This document shows positions 27,158-37,030 of a stretch of DNA of 64,000 nt, piece by piece; the first letter of the stretch is position 1; each line of letters starts with the position of its first letter. Made by a program: the position numbers and the translations under genes. Source of the DNA: Acinetobacter guillouiae CIP 63.46 (GTDB taxonomy: Bacteria; Pseudomonadota; Gammaproteobacteria; Pseudomonadales; Moraxellaceae); contig NZ_KB849282.1 of assembly GCF_000368145.1 (NCBI RefSeq), forward strand, positions 124,001-188,000. Direction: 5' to 3'. The notes under the pieces were generated by a model. That model worked only from the letters and a program-made list of their open reading frames with translations, was not told the DNA's origin and ran no database searches.

Positions 27158-29194
27158 CTACCAATCAGGTGCATCCATAATTAGTTTTATCATGCTATTC
27201 GGATCTGGCTCTAGTTCAAGACCAATTCGTTCAACCAAGTCACCATTACTGTCTTCTATATTTGCATAAATACTTAAATAAGTAATAGGGCCTTTTCCAG
27301 CTGAATCAAAACCTGAATATTTACTTGGTAATTGAATCTGCGTCGGTTTTCCATAGATTGCATTATAAGTTAAGATCTCATTGCTACCATCTATGTTATA
27401 TACCGTGATTTCTATATTGCATGACTTTCCAATTAATTCAGGAACAACTTCCCAATTCCCATTGGGCTCAGTGGTCCCATTTAAAGGATCCTCAATCAAA
27501 CTGGTACAGACAATCGGGAAACTCAAGCCTTGATTGCTGACATAAACAACTTCACGATCTGCCAAGATAATATTAACATTACCTGTTAAACCTGAAGTTT
27601 GCTGGCCTTTATAACGCACCCATTGATTACTCTCAAAAATTAAAGCCGTTTGTGCAGACCAATCCAACTGCCCGTCTGGGTCTTTTATACCTGTGAGGAA
27701 ACGACCGCCATCTTGCGATATTGAAAAATCCAACTGGTCATTTATTTTGCCAAAACATGCCACAAACGTCCCATTGGGTAGTGCACATTTTACAAAATGA
27801 TCTGTGGCTGATTTTCCAAGATCAATAATCACATTACCTGAGGTTGTCGAAGTTTTTTCACCCAGCATCGTGCCTGTTAGATCTTTTGCAGTCCAATAAA
27901 TTGAACCACTCGAAGGCATATTCACCACCGTCAACCCTTCTTTAGGAATACTGTTGGATTTGGTTAAGGATGAACCATCATTTAAGCTGATTTTTGCAGT
28001 CACATTGCATGGAATCCCCTCACCATTGGATTGGCACTGCACAAAGACTGAACCTGCATTTTCAAATTTCAAATCCCAGTTCCATGTTGAAAAATGCTTC
28101 ACTGTTGCATGTACAGCAAGGCCTGTAGATGATTGGTTTGACGTCGTCACCTGCCCAATACCCTCTTCAATCCATAAGCCACTCGCTTCATCAAAATACC
28201 ACATTGGAATTTGTGTACCTATTTTCATCTGTTGATTATTGATACTCTTTATAGGCAGGTTCATTTGAAGGTCTGCTGTCTTACCAGCTGCAAGTTGTAA
28301 TTCCTGACCACCTGCATCTTTAAATGTGGCTGTAATCATTCCCGCACTGATCAGATCCACGATGTTGCCTTGCGCATCCCGTGCTACACCATTGGCAGGC
28401 ATTGCATTTAAATCACGATTGGTAATATCCCATGGAGTAAATTCAACAGTCACTGCGCCTGTGGCTAGGCTGCCATCTGCTTTTACAAAAGCATTGGCGG
28501 GGATGCTAATGCGTGCACCCAAATTTAAGGATTGAATCACTTGAGCGTCAGAGAACTCAGACACAGGAACAATTTGTTTAATGGCCAATAAATTTGCTGA
28601 GATTGCTTTTAAATTGGCAATATCATAAACAATTGACTGCGTGATAAAGCCTTGTTTTTCAAATTTAGCCACCACTTTTTGTGTGTTTTGAGGAAGTATT
28701 AGATTCAAAGTCGCATGACCATTTTGATCTGTTTTAACACTTTGCCCCTGTATTGTAATATTTGTATTTGGAATCGAAGCGCCATCAACCGTTTGAGCTG
28801 AGACTAAAATCTCACGGTTTATCGTTGTTGCTCCCTGTTTTACTTCTATTTTCTGTGTTGTTGAGTCGGTCCGACCTGCTAGGTCTGTTATCGTCAGGCT
28901 CACGGTATATTGACCAACTTTGGTATAACTATGTTCAACTGTAGCACCTGTTCCGCTTGAACCATCTCCAAAGTTCCAAGCATAGCTAGCAATTGCACTG
29001 GCTTCTTTTGTTTGGTCAACCGTACTTTTCGTTCCATCAAATTTGACAACTTCACCGATACTTGGCGCTGTTGGACTATATTCAAATTTGGCTGTAAGAC
29101 CCTGTTCAAATTTTGTTGAAGAGTTACAAGCCAACAAAAGTAAGCTTACCCATGCAAAAAGAAACCATTTTATATAATTTTTCGATCTCATCAT
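27158..29194 (-). CDS. Large PKD-domain lipoprotein
   Basis: A 678-residue predicted lipoprotein with lipobox LLLLAC near residue 23. A PKD domain follows at about residues 33-118, recognised by YAWNFGDGS and GQYTVSLTITD, and then a carboxypeptidase-regulatory-like segment (about 125-205). A third region around 225-370 contains ISIPANAFVKADG, SAGMITATFKD and IPMWYFDEASGLWIEEG, a pattern reminiscent of eukaryotic FAM171 ectodomains. The last 300 residues are beta-rich with several Cys pairs and no known domain. ATG 29194 has AAGG upstream; the GTG at 29203 is less likely. It is probably a surface or periplasmic binding or adhesive protein. Confidence 0.72.
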   Translation of the reverse strand: MMRSKNYIKWFLFAWVSLLLLACNSSTKFEQGLTAKFEYSPTAPSIGEVVKFDGTKSTVDQTKEASAIASYAWNFGDGSSGTGATVEHSYTKVGQYTVSLTITDLAGRTDSTTQKIEVKQGATTINREILVSAQTVDGASIPNTNITIQGQSVKTDQNGHATLNLILPQNTQKVVAKFEKQGFITQSIVYDIANLKAISANLLAIKQIVPVSEFSDAQVIQSLNLGARISIPANAFVKADGSLATGAVTVEFTPWDITNRDLNAMPANGVARDAQGNIVDLISAGMITATFKDAGGQELQLAAGKTADLQMNLPIKSINNQQMKIGTQIPMWYFDEASGLWIEEGIGQVTTSNQSSTGLAVHATVKHFSTWNWDLKFENAGSVFVQCQSNGEGIPCNVTAKISLNDGSSLTKSNSIPKEGLTVVNMPSSGSIYWTAKDLTGTMLGEKTSTTSGNVIIDLGKSATDHFVKCALPNGTFVACFGKINDQLDFSISQDGGRFLTGIKDPDGQLDWSAQTALIFESNQWVRYKGQQTSGLTGNVNIILADREVVYVSNQGLSFPIVCTSLIEDPLNGTTEPNGNWEVVPELIGKSCNIEITVYNIDGSNEILTYNAIYGKPTQIQLPSKYSGFDSAGKGPITYLSIYANIEDSNGDLVERIGLELEPDPNSMIKLIMDAPDW

Positions 29195-29593
29195 TCTGAT
29201 CACCTTATTGTTATTTAATTCGCGATATCCATCACGATAACTTATATTACTGTGAATTAATTATTAATAATAGCTGTTTTATTTTAAAAATATTTTAATA
29301 TTTTGCTCAATCTAACCGAGTTGATGCTTACTGTATCGAATCAAGTAATGGCAAAAAATTTGATTGAATATCGATAAATGAAAGAATGACCTTGATTAGA
29401 AATAAATATTTTTCTTTACAATTCAAAATCTTATACTTATGTATTTAATAATTAATGCTTTTATATGTATGTATTTTTTAATTAAAGACTTATTTTTTCC
29501 ACTACACAGATAAAATTTAAGTAATAGCCATATAAAATTCACTGCAATGAATAGCCTGAACTCTTAAAAATATTTAAACAATAATAAGCAAAA
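29195..29593. other. AT-rich intergenic region without recognisable features
   Basis: This ~400-bp gap lies between two minus-strand genes. It is very AT-rich with many short homopolymer runs and should include the promoter of the PKD lipoprotein gene near its left end. I see no hairpin terminator, repeat or open frame of interest. Confidence 0.5.
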
Positions 29594-30313
29594 TTATGAC
29601 TTCAGGACAAACACTTGTTTTTCTATCGGGCGGTGATGATCTATTTCAACAAGGCTTAACTCACTTCCAAAACAAGCGCCCGTATCTAGAAAATAGCAAT
29701 TATGCTTCTTGGTGACAAAATCAACCACGGTATGACCTAGAAAAACCTGCTCCACACCGACAACTGTTGAATAACGCATAAAGCGTTTATTTTTAATTCG
29801 TCCTCTGCCCCATAACGCCAATTCGCGACTTTTAGATCGTGTCGCAACTTTAAACGCATCCCAATCATTTAGATCTATATCGGCATGCACAAAGCCATAC
29901 TTCTTATTTTGATAAATGACTTCTAACAATATCGGTAAAGTGTTTAATTGATCGATGACTTGTTGCTGCTGATCTGGACTTAATGCATAAAACCATTTTC
30001 CACCATGATGCGCATGCATATCTTTCATCATCGGATCGATCTGCGACAATAAACACATTTCTTCATGATTGCCTAAAACAGCTTTAAACCAAGGCTCTGC
30101 AAGCAGATGCAAACATTTCAAACTGTCAGGGCCACGATCAACAAGATCCCCTACAGCAATCAATAGATCCTTTTCAAAGTTAAATTGAACACGTTCAAGC
30201 TGTTGCATCAACAGATCATAACAACCATGTATATCACCTACCACAAACAAGCGACCTGTCTCATGGGTATAGGTCGCTACATGCGCGAGCTTGTGTTGCG
30301 ATAATTCAGACAT
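29594..30313 (-). CDS. PrpA/PphA-like serine/threonine phosphatase
   Basis: A 239-residue metallophosphoesterase of the bacterial PPP type. The three metal-binding motifs are in order: GDIHGCYDLL (residues 28-37), GDLVDRGPDS (about 55-64) and GNHEEM (about 81-86), followed by HADIDLND and LGHTVVD with the remaining histidines. Relatives are lambda phosphatase and E. coli PrpA/PrpB, which dephosphorylate protein Ser/Thr or Tyr residues. It could equally be a diadenosine tetraphosphatase-like enzyme. It lies 14 bp downstream of the Sel1 gene, so co-expression is likely. Confidence 0.84.
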   Translation of the reverse strand: MSELSQHKLAHVATYTHETGRLFVVGDIHGCYDLLMQQLERVQFNFEKDLLIAVGDLVDRGPDSLKCLHLLAEPWFKAVLGNHEEMCLLSQIDPMMKDMHAHHGGKWFYALSPDQQQQVIDQLNTLPILLEVIYQNKKYGFVHADIDLNDWDAFKVATRSKSRELALWGRGRIKNKRFMRYSTVVGVEQVFLGHTVVDFVTKKHNCYFLDTGACFGSELSLVEIDHHRPIEKQVFVLKS

Positions 30314-30327
30314 AGACTGATCTTTGA

Positions 30328-31764
30328 TTAAAACTCAATTGAAGCTGCTTCAATATGCTGGTTTTCTTTGGCTAAATCTAAATATTTGCTGGCAGTTTTT
30401 TTATTTTTACGCACCCCGATCCCATCTTTATAAATTTTAAATAATTCAAAATAAGAGTCGATATCACCATGATCGGCAGCTTGTTTAAACAAATCTGCAC
30501 TTTGGGTTAAATCAGCCTCTACACACTTACCTTCCTGATACATTTGTGCCAATAAGAAGAAGGCACGTGGAACTTTCAACTCTTTGGCTTTGTTTAACCA
30601 GAATAATGCCCCATCCGCATTGTTTTGACGTTGCTCAAAAATTGACATACACAGCATGGCCTGAACATGGCCTTTCTCTGCAGCTGAATTTAATAATGGG
30701 AGGTGATGTTCATGTTCTAAAGGCAGTAACATCGACAATTCAAACTGGGCATCTGGATGGTTTTGCATTGCAGCACGTTCTAACCAAGAAATACCCTGAT
30801 CAAGATTCTTCTCAGTTCCCATACCATAGCGTAAACACTGTGCTAAAGAATATTGAGCTGGAACATTACCTGAAACAGCAGCATGCGATAATAGATCAAA
30901 AGCGAGTGCTGCATATTCTTTCTGCTTTTGCTCAGTTTTGGCATTTTCCGAATTTTTTAACAGTGTCACTGCAGCTAAATAAGCAGATTCGATATGTCCA
31001 TTTTTTGCAGCTTTAAGTAAAAACTCTTGCACAACTGCCGCATCCGCTTTAACACTTTGTTGTTCAATAAGTGCGCGAACATAGCAGCCAAATGGATCAT
31101 TATGTTCTTGCGCGATATCGGCATATTTTAAAGCAGCATCAAGATTGTTCTGTTTTAAATAACTAAACGCCAATAAAGCACAGGAAAAATGGTCTTTTTC
31201 AGCAATTTTTAACAATTCATTTTGTACTTTGATCGAATCAAACCCTGAAAACTCTACAAAAAACTTCAGGCTGTTTTGATGCTGGTTTTTTAAATAATTA
31301 TTTAAAAGTAATAAGTACGCAGACTGTGGATCTTGTGACAATTGTTGTTGTGCATAAACAAAAATTGCTTCTGGATGATTTAGTTGAACTGCTTGTTGCA
31401 AATGCATTAGGGCTTGTGCTTTTGTCAATTGATCTGTTGCATTGTTCAAGCCAAGATAAGCAAGTTCTAAATGAGCCAATGCATGATTAAGCTTTGCTGC
31501 ATGTTGAAAAAAAAGAAGAGCTGACTGCACACTTTGATTTACATAACGGCCTAAAACATGCCACTGTCCTAACAAAGTACTGGCAGGTGCAAAATTCTGA
31601 TTAGAGGCATTGACCAACAAATCAACACGCGCTTGAGCATCTTGCTCATTTTGGGCAAGACCTTGTTGTTCTAATTTAAGTACATCAATATACCAAGTTT
31701 CTGCTTGTGAAAGTTCTGTCGCATTTAAGCCTAAATTTTCAGTTTTATTGGTGTTTCCTGACAT
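30328..31764 (-). CDS. Sel1/TPR repeat protein
   Basis: A 478-residue protein made largely of Sel1-like tetratricopeptide repeats. Typical units are SAQSLRYG-like ALAQCLRYGMGTEKNLDQGI, LAQMYQEGKCVEADLTQSA and LFKIYKDGIGVRKNKKTAS. There is no signal peptide or transmembrane helix, so it is probably a cytoplasmic scaffold that binds a partner protein. It is the first gene of a pair with the PrpA-like phosphatase (14-bp gap), suggesting a shared role, for example as a targeting factor for that enzyme. The partner is not known. Confidence 0.8.
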   Translation of the reverse strand: MSGNTNKTENLGLNATELSQAETWYIDVLKLEQQGLAQNEQDAQARVDLLVNASNQNFAPASTLLGQWHVLGRYVNQSVQSALLFFQHAAKLNHALAHLELAYLGLNNATDQLTKAQALMHLQQAVQLNHPEAIFVYAQQQLSQDPQSAYLLLLNNYLKNQHQNSLKFFVEFSGFDSIKVQNELLKIAEKDHFSCALLAFSYLKQNNLDAALKYADIAQEHNDPFGCYVRALIEQQSVKADAAVVQEFLLKAAKNGHIESAYLAAVTLLKNSENAKTEQKQKEYAALAFDLLSHAAVSGNVPAQYSLAQCLRYGMGTEKNLDQGISWLERAAMQNHPDAQFELSMLLPLEHEHHLPLLNSAAEKGHVQAMLCMSIFEQRQNNADGALFWLNKAKELKVPRAFFLLAQMYQEGKCVEADLTQSADLFKQAADHGDIDSYFELFKIYKDGIGVRKNKKTASKYLDLAKENQHIEAASIEF

Positions 31765-31934
31765 CTTTTATTCCTAACACATGTGCCATTGCAAGCATAA
31801 TCATTTCCCATCTTACAGAGGACTCGGCTGAATCTCAAAGGGAAATGTTGAATCAATATTCATCTATTTGCGAAATACTCAAATAAATCCGAGAAAGTGC
31901 TAAAATCTGTGCAATATTTTTCTTCACCTTAGAT

Positions 31935-32804
31935 ATGCCAAACTCTCAACTCACTGCTGTGCTCTTCATGGTTTTATCTATGGTGGCTTATCAGATCAGT
32001 GCCTCATTTGCGAAACAGTTATTTGAGGTTTTAGATCCGATTACCGTCGTGACCTTAAGATTATGTTTTGCGTCTATTTTAATTATTTTAATGTTCCGTT
32101 CATGGAAAATTATCAAGCGTTTACCTTATCTAAGATGGAATGAGCTACTTTATTATAGTGGTTCAGTCTGTTTGATGAATGTGCTGTTCTATGCCTCTTT
32201 AGGCAAATTGCCTCAAGGTATTGCTGTTGGACTAGAATTTTTAGGCCCTCTGACTTTAGCACTACTCTCGATTAAACAAAAAACTGACTATATTTGGGTG
32301 TTTCTTGCCATCATTGGTATTGCATTGATGGTGCCTTGGCAAGATGCGACCGCACATAATTTTTCCTATCTTGGTGCTGCTTTTGCTTTGGGTGCGGGTG
32401 TCTGTTGGGCAAGTTATATTTATTTTGGGCAAAAAGTTGTACGACAAAATATTGGTATGCATGCACTAAGTATTGCAATCGTCTTGTCTGCCTTGGTTAT
32501 GCTGCCAATCAGTGCTGTACATAATCCAGATGCCTTGCTGCAAACACAGTACTGGGGCAAAGCTTTGCTGATTGCACTTTTAGCAACCGCTATTCCGTAT
32601 GCCTTAGATCTGCTTGCTTTAAAACAATTAAGCAAAATGAGCTATGGTACTTTATCGAGTCTATCTCCTGCACTCGCCGCAATTTCAGGTATGGTTTTAC
32701 TGAATGAACATATTACTGCTTGGCAAACCGTTGCTTTAATCTGCATTATGATTGCCTCAGTAGGGGTAACATTTAGAGCGGCGAAAAACTCAAATGCTTA
32801 CTAA
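31935..32804 (+). CDS. EamA/RhtA-like transporter (second paralogue)
   Basis: A 289-residue, ten-helix inner-membrane transporter, paralogous to the protein at 26245. It shares LPQGIAVGLEFLGPLTLALL, the helix AFALGAGVCWASYIYFGQ, and a C-terminal segment LKQLSKMSYGTLSSLSPALAAISG. RhtA-type exporters remove threonine, homoserine or other amino acids; no substrate can be assigned. The two copies lie 5 kb apart, separated by unrelated genes, so this is not a simple tandem duplication. Monocistronic. Confidence 0.82.
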   Translation: MPNSQLTAVLFMVLSMVAYQISASFAKQLFEVLDPITVVTLRLCFASILIILMFRSWKIIKRLPYLRWNELLYYSGSVCLMNVLFYASLGKLPQGIAVGLEFLGPLTLALLSIKQKTDYIWVFLAIIGIALMVPWQDATAHNFSYLGAAFALGAGVCWASYIYFGQKVVRQNIGMHALSIAIVLSALVMLPISAVHNPDALLQTQYWGKALLIALLATAIPYALDLLALKQLSKMSYGTLSSLSPALAAISGMVLLNEHITAWQTVALICIMIASVGVTFRAAKNSNAY

Positions 32805-33037
32805 AACATTCTCAATACTGACCCACTGCCAGTCATATAGAATCCCGACCATATTTACGCGATCTTAAGGAAGTGAAGAAGATCAGCGTAAATATATGAT
32901 GGATGAGAGACATCTCATTAACTTAAAAAAAGTAAATATCGTTCAGCAATCTGCTCATCATTCTCGGGGTACTTTATAGCTTCAATTTTATTCAGTTTGC
33001 CTTCTTAGACAAGTCAACTAAATACCAGCCAACAGAC

Positions 33038-33499
33038 TTAGCCAACCAAGCGGATAAGGTCTTTTGCTTTATACTTTTTATATTCGGATAAATACTTCTT
33101 CGCTAAGATTAATTTTTGATTTTCATCTAAGATCTTTAGCGCTTTCTGAAAAAAATGATGCTCTTCTTGTTGAATATGATGCGCGATGATTTCAGATAAT
33201 CGTTTCGCTAAAACCAGCCAGCGAGAGTGACTAAAATCTGTTTGTTCTAGCGATTGTAATACTTCATCCATCTCATGATGTTCAGCAAGTGCCAAACGGG
33301 TAATATTTAAACCTGAATCCGTCATCATTAACGGAATATAAAAATAGCGATCTTCTGCAACAGCATGGGCAAATAATTCATTTTTCAATAAATTAAAAAT
33401 TTTCCTTCGTTCAGGACTATCGCCTGAGGTATGTGTTAATTGTTCTGACAAATCCTTCTGAATGATATGGCTTTCTCTCAAAGCCTCAAATATATTCAT
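33038..33499 (-). CDS. Hemerythrin-domain protein
   Basis: A 153-residue four-helix protein of the hemerythrin HHE type. Candidate di-iron ligands fall in the expected order: ESHIIQKD (His11), LFAHAVAEDRYFY (His and Glu), LAEHHEMDEV and AHHIQQEEHHFF. Such proteins bind oxygen or nitric oxide or help repair iron centres. There is no signal, so it is cytoplasmic. It lies alone, preceded by a TauE-type permease gene on the same strand 160 bp away, without evidence of an operon. Confidence 0.82.
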   Translation of the reverse strand: MNIFEALRESHIIQKDLSEQLTHTSGDSPERRKIFNLLKNELFAHAVAEDRYFYIPLMMTDSGLNITRLALAEHHEMDEVLQSLEQTDFSHSRWLVLAKRLSEIIAHHIQQEEHHFFQKALKILDENQKLILAKKYLSEYKKYKAKDLIRLVG

Positions 33500-33663
33500 C
33501 TAAATCCCTCTTTTTATAATCCTATTTGATATTTACCTTCCATTGCTTCGGTTTGTGATTTTTCGATCAAGAAACCAACAATCTTAGAAGACAAATCAAA
33601 AAAAAGCCTTACAAAATTTAAGCTTTTTTGTATCAAAAAAAATTAACGAGAGAATCTAGCAAA

Positions 33664-34440
33664 TTACGCGACAAACATTTGATAGGCCAAGCGACAAATC
33701 AAAATGCTGACCAAAATCAAAAATAGAATACGAATAAAACCACTGCCATATTTCAGTGCCATTTTCACACCAACCAATGAACCACACACATTGGCAACAG
33801 CCATCAGCAGGCCCAATTGAAATAACACATGTCCAGTAGGAATAAAGAAACTCAATGCGGCAAAGTTGGTCATGAAATTGCCAATTTTGGAAAGCGCAGA
33901 TGCGTGCAAGAAGTCAACTTTCAGATAACGAATAAAATAAAAGATGAAAAAACTACCTGTACCTGGCCCAAATATCCCATCATAAAAGCCGATCAATAAA
34001 CCACCAACACCCGCAATCAATAACATTTTACGCGTGATTTCTTGTTGAAAATGGACTTGTCCAAATTGCTTCTTAAAAAATGTATAGATTGCGATCACAA
34101 TCAGCATAAATAATACAAATGGCCGCAAAATTTCTTGGGGGATCAGTGAGACACAAGCAGCACCACCAAATGAGCTAATAAATGCAGTGATTCCAATCAC
34201 TGCCAACAGCTTCCACTGAATTTTGACTTGTTTTAAATATGAAAAAGCAGCCGAAGCTGTTCCACAAATCGAAGCCAGTTTATTGGTTCCAAAAACTGTG
34301 GCGGTAGGATAATGCGGTAAAGCACCCATCAATGCAGGAATTTGAATCAACCCACCACCTCCAACAGCTGCATCAATTGCCCCTGCACAAAAGGCAAAGA
34401 ATACTAAACTGAGGATGATATCAAATTCCATAACATTCAC
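33664..34440 (-). CDS. TauE/SafE (TSUP) family permease
   Basis: A 258-residue membrane protein with about eight helices and the duplicated TSUP pattern. The first repeat carries GAIDAAVGGGGLIQIPALM with FGTNKLASICGT, and the second IGFYDGIFGPGTGSFF with ALSKIGNF. Family members move sulfite, sulfoacetate or other organosulfonates, and the YfcA branch is uncharacterised. No sulfur gene lies nearby, so the substrate is open. Confidence 0.85.
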   Translation of the reverse strand: MNVMEFDIILSLVFFAFCAGAIDAAVGGGGLIQIPALMGALPHYPTATVFGTNKLASICGTASAAFSYLKQVKIQWKLLAVIGITAFISSFGGAACVSLIPQEILRPFVLFMLIVIAIYTFFKKQFGQVHFQQEITRKMLLIAGVGGLLIGFYDGIFGPGTGSFFIFYFIRYLKVDFLHASALSKIGNFMTNFAALSFFIPTGHVLFQLGLLMAVANVCGSLVGVKMALKYGSGFIRILFLILVSILICRLAYQMFVA

Positions 34441-34562
34441 TTATCTTTTAAATGCGTCTATTAAAAAGGCGCTGAGAGACTTAACCTTGCTTTGGCTTAA
34501 TCCTGCTTTAGCTTAATCAGGCTTAGATTTAAACTGAGTTATTTTCTAACAATGAAACGAAA

Positions 34563-35468
34563 TTAAAGGTTTAGCACCCGTTTAGGCACTAAACGCTTTT
34601 TATCGGTAATTTCAGCCAAGCCTAAACATTTATCACCATCAAAAACCAAGACTTCAGCTTCGGCAACATGCTCAATATTACTTTCCATACCACGGCTAAA
34701 ATATTCCGCACGTCCTTCAGGTACCTGAACTTTAGGAAAATGATCAATTGGTGCATAGACAGGCAGCAACAAAGCTTCACGTGCTTGCTCAGTCAAGCTT
34801 TCCAAATGTTCAATGGTATATTCCGGAATCAAATCAAAATGACCAGTTTGAGTTCGATTTAAGTATGTTAAATGCCCGTAAGTTCCCAATGCTTTAGCAA
34901 TGTCTTCACCCAAAACTCGAATATACGTTCCTTTAGAGCAGGTAATATCTAAGGTCAGGCTGTACTGATTAAAAGCAATCAGTTCAATGGCAAAAATATG
35001 AATTGGCCGTGCATCACGTTCAATCTCAATTCCCTGACGCGCCAACTCATATAAAGGACGGCCTTGTTTTTTTAAGGCTGAATACATTGGCGGAACTTGT
35101 TGAATATCTCCGGTAAATTGCGCCAAAACCTGTTGAATACTGTCTTCACTTAATTCAGGTACGGCCTTTTCAAGTAAAACCTCGCCTTCAACATCACCCG
35201 TGGTCGTGCTATGCCCGAGTTGAACAGTCGTTTGGTAACGCTTGGTCGAATCTAACAGATAGTGTGAAAATTTAGTCGCTTCACCTAAACAGATCGGTAA
35301 AAGTCCAGATGCTAAAGGATCAAGTGCCCCTGTATGCCCTGCTTTTTGAGCGCGATACAACCACCGCACTTTTTGTAGCGCCGCATTTGAACTTATGCCT
35401 AAAGGCTTATTCAATAAAAAAACACCACTGATATGGCGACGCAGTATTTTCTGAGCTTTTGAAGACAT
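34563..35468 (-). CDS. truB: tRNA pseudouridine(55) synthase
   Basis: TruB converts U55 in the T-psi-C loop of tRNAs to pseudouridine and also acts as a tRNA chaperone. The 301-residue protein has the catalytic motif [20 protein letters not shown], with the catalytic Asp, and the conserved [14 protein letters not shown] start and [14 protein letters not shown] segment. A C-terminal PUA-like domain ends at residue ~300. In many bacteria truB follows rbfA, but here neither neighbour is a translation gene. A normal-length, intact enzyme. Confidence 0.95.
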   Translation of the reverse strand: MSSKAQKILRRHISGVFLLNKPLGISSNAALQKVRWLYRAQKAGHTGALDPLASGLLPICLGEATKFSHYLLDSTKRYQTTVQLGHSTTTGDVEGEVLLEKAVPELSEDSIQQVLAQFTGDIQQVPPMYSALKKQGRPLYELARQGIEIERDARPIHIFAIELIAFNQYSLTLDITCSKGTYIRVLGEDIAKALGTYGHLTYLNRTQTGHFDLIPEYTIEHLESLTEQAREALLLPVYAPIDHFPKVQVPEGRAEYFSRGMESNIEHVAEAEVLVFDGDKCLGLAEITDKKRLVPKRVLNL

Positions 35469-35606
35469 ATTGGTCTGGATACGGAGAATAATGCGCTATT
35501 TTAGCAAAAACCATTCGTCTATTTTTACAAATTTTCTGTTTGAAATTTCGAATTCTGTGGCAAATTATTTTTTCAATAAAAAATCTAAAAATAGTAGGAA
35601 TATTAG

Positions 35607-36641
35607 ATGGATCTATCTAAAAAAATGATTGGGATCATCATTGGTAGTCTCTTGATCATTCTTATAGCCGTGATTTTTTGGCTAAAACCCAATACAGAAT
35701 CGACTGAAACACCACCAGCTTCTGAAAAAGCACTCGAACAACAGATGGGGCAATTGGCCTCAACTCAGCTTCCAGCCTCCGAAGCACTGAGCTTTGCCAG
35801 CAAAAGCCAACAAGACACGCAAATTAATTGCCAAATCCGTGCTGATGCCTCCAATCGCTTAATTGTCAATGAACAAACCAAAGACTGTTTTGAATACTTC
35901 ATCACTCAATATGGTGAAAAAAGCATTGAACAAATCAAAGCAGATTTTCTCAGCTATACCAAAATTAGCTATAAAGAGCCTGTGCTATCACAGTTAAATG
36001 ATCTCTGGGCACGCTATATCGATTACAGAAGCAAATTAGGTGATTTACAAGCACCTACTGCAGATAAAGAAAGCGCAAAGTATTATCAGCAGATTTTAGT
36101 CAATACTAAAAATTTAAGAAAAAAATTCTTCTCAGATTATGAAATTCAAGGCTTATTTGGCACACAAGATACCTATGATCAATATACGGTAGACCGCCTA
36201 GAAATTATGGATAATCAAAAATTATCTGCGGCTGAAAAAGCACAAAAACTCAAAGAGCTTTTCGAGCAACTCCCCGAAGACTGGAAAGAGAATTTACAAC
36301 AACTCAATCAACTTGAAGACTTAAGAAAGCTGACAGCAGAGATCAAGGCGCGTGGTGGTTCTGCACAAGAGATCCGTCAAATGCGCACCAATTTAGTGGG
36401 ACCAGAGGCGACACAACGCTTAGAAACGCTTGATGTACAAAGAAACGATTGGAAAGGCAAAGTTAATCAATACCTTGCTGAGCGTGACAATATCCTCAAA
36501 AGTAATCTGAGTGATTCAGCCAAACAGCGTGCTGTAGAACAATTGAAATCACAACAATTTGCAAATCAACAAGAGCAACTCAGATTACAAACTTTTGAAA
36601 CTGTGCATGATCAAGGAGGCAAATTACCCTTTGCAAATTAG
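35607..36641 (+). CDS. lifO: Lipase-specific foldase (lipase chaperone)
   Basis: A 344-residue inner-membrane-anchored steric chaperone. An N-terminal transmembrane helix (IGIIIGSLLIILIAVIFWL) is followed by a Pro/Thr/Ala-rich linker and a long, almost entirely helical domain that wraps around the lipase in the periplasm. The family motif RxxFDY(F/C)LSAxGE appears here as KDCFEYFITQYGE, with Lys for Arg and Glu for Asp. It precedes two lipase genes, the same chaperone-first order as the lipBA genes of Acinetobacter BD413. It is probably needed for folding of one or both. Confidence 0.88.
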   Translation: MDLSKKMIGIIIGSLLIILIAVIFWLKPNTESTETPPASEKALEQQMGQLASTQLPASEALSFASKSQQDTQINCQIRADASNRLIVNEQTKDCFEYFITQYGEKSIEQIKADFLSYTKISYKEPVLSQLNDLWARYIDYRSKLGDLQAPTADKESAKYYQQILVNTKNLRKKFFSDYEIQGLFGTQDTYDQYTVDRLEIMDNQKLSAAEKAQKLKELFEQLPEDWKENLQQLNQLEDLRKLTAEIKARGGSAQEIRQMRTNLVGPEATQRLETLDVQRNDWKGKVNQYLAERDNILKSNLSDSAKQRAVEQLKSQQFANQQEQLRLQTFETVHDQGGKLPFAN

Positions 36642-37030
36642 CCATGGAATACATAGCACATCGCTAAAATGATGAAAAAAGCGAAAACAAAAATATTTAG
36701 ATTATGCGTTTATAGCACGTTTTATGGCTTGAGTTTGCAAGCCAGACTCAAGGATCTCTGTACATTTATGACTCAGGGATACCTACAAGTCTGCTGATAC
36801 AAAGTGGAAAATAATATTAACAACCATCTATAGGGAGGACGCACACAAACTAAAAACTTGCTCGGGATTGACACGATTTTAATGCAACTTGCACCTTTGG
36901 TTTAGAGCAATAACGATAATGATGGTATGCCAATCGCTTGAGATCATAAGGGTTGTAAGCAACTTTTAGCTTGCAACACAGACGTCATGTCAATCAACAA
37001 TTCACTTAAAAACAACAAGAGTATTTTAAT
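36642..37030. other. Intergenic region between foldase and first lipase with competing hairpins
   Basis: This 389-bp gap has no gene. Two hairpins that cannot form together overlap at 36726-36752: GGCTTG with CAAGCC, and CTTGAGT with ACTCAAG. A possible -35-like TTGACA occurs near 36870 without a convincing -10. Such alternate pairing is found in attenuators, but no leader peptide is evident. Confidence 0.35.

Noticed and set aside
26245-32804. The two EamA transporters as a tandem duplication
   Set aside because: They are separated by unrelated genes and differ considerably, so they are old paralogues rather than a recent duplication.
36865-36905. Possible RpoN promoter upstream of the first lipase
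   Set aside because: The GG/GC spacing of the -24/-12 consensus is not met; only TTGACA-like bases are present without a fitting -10.
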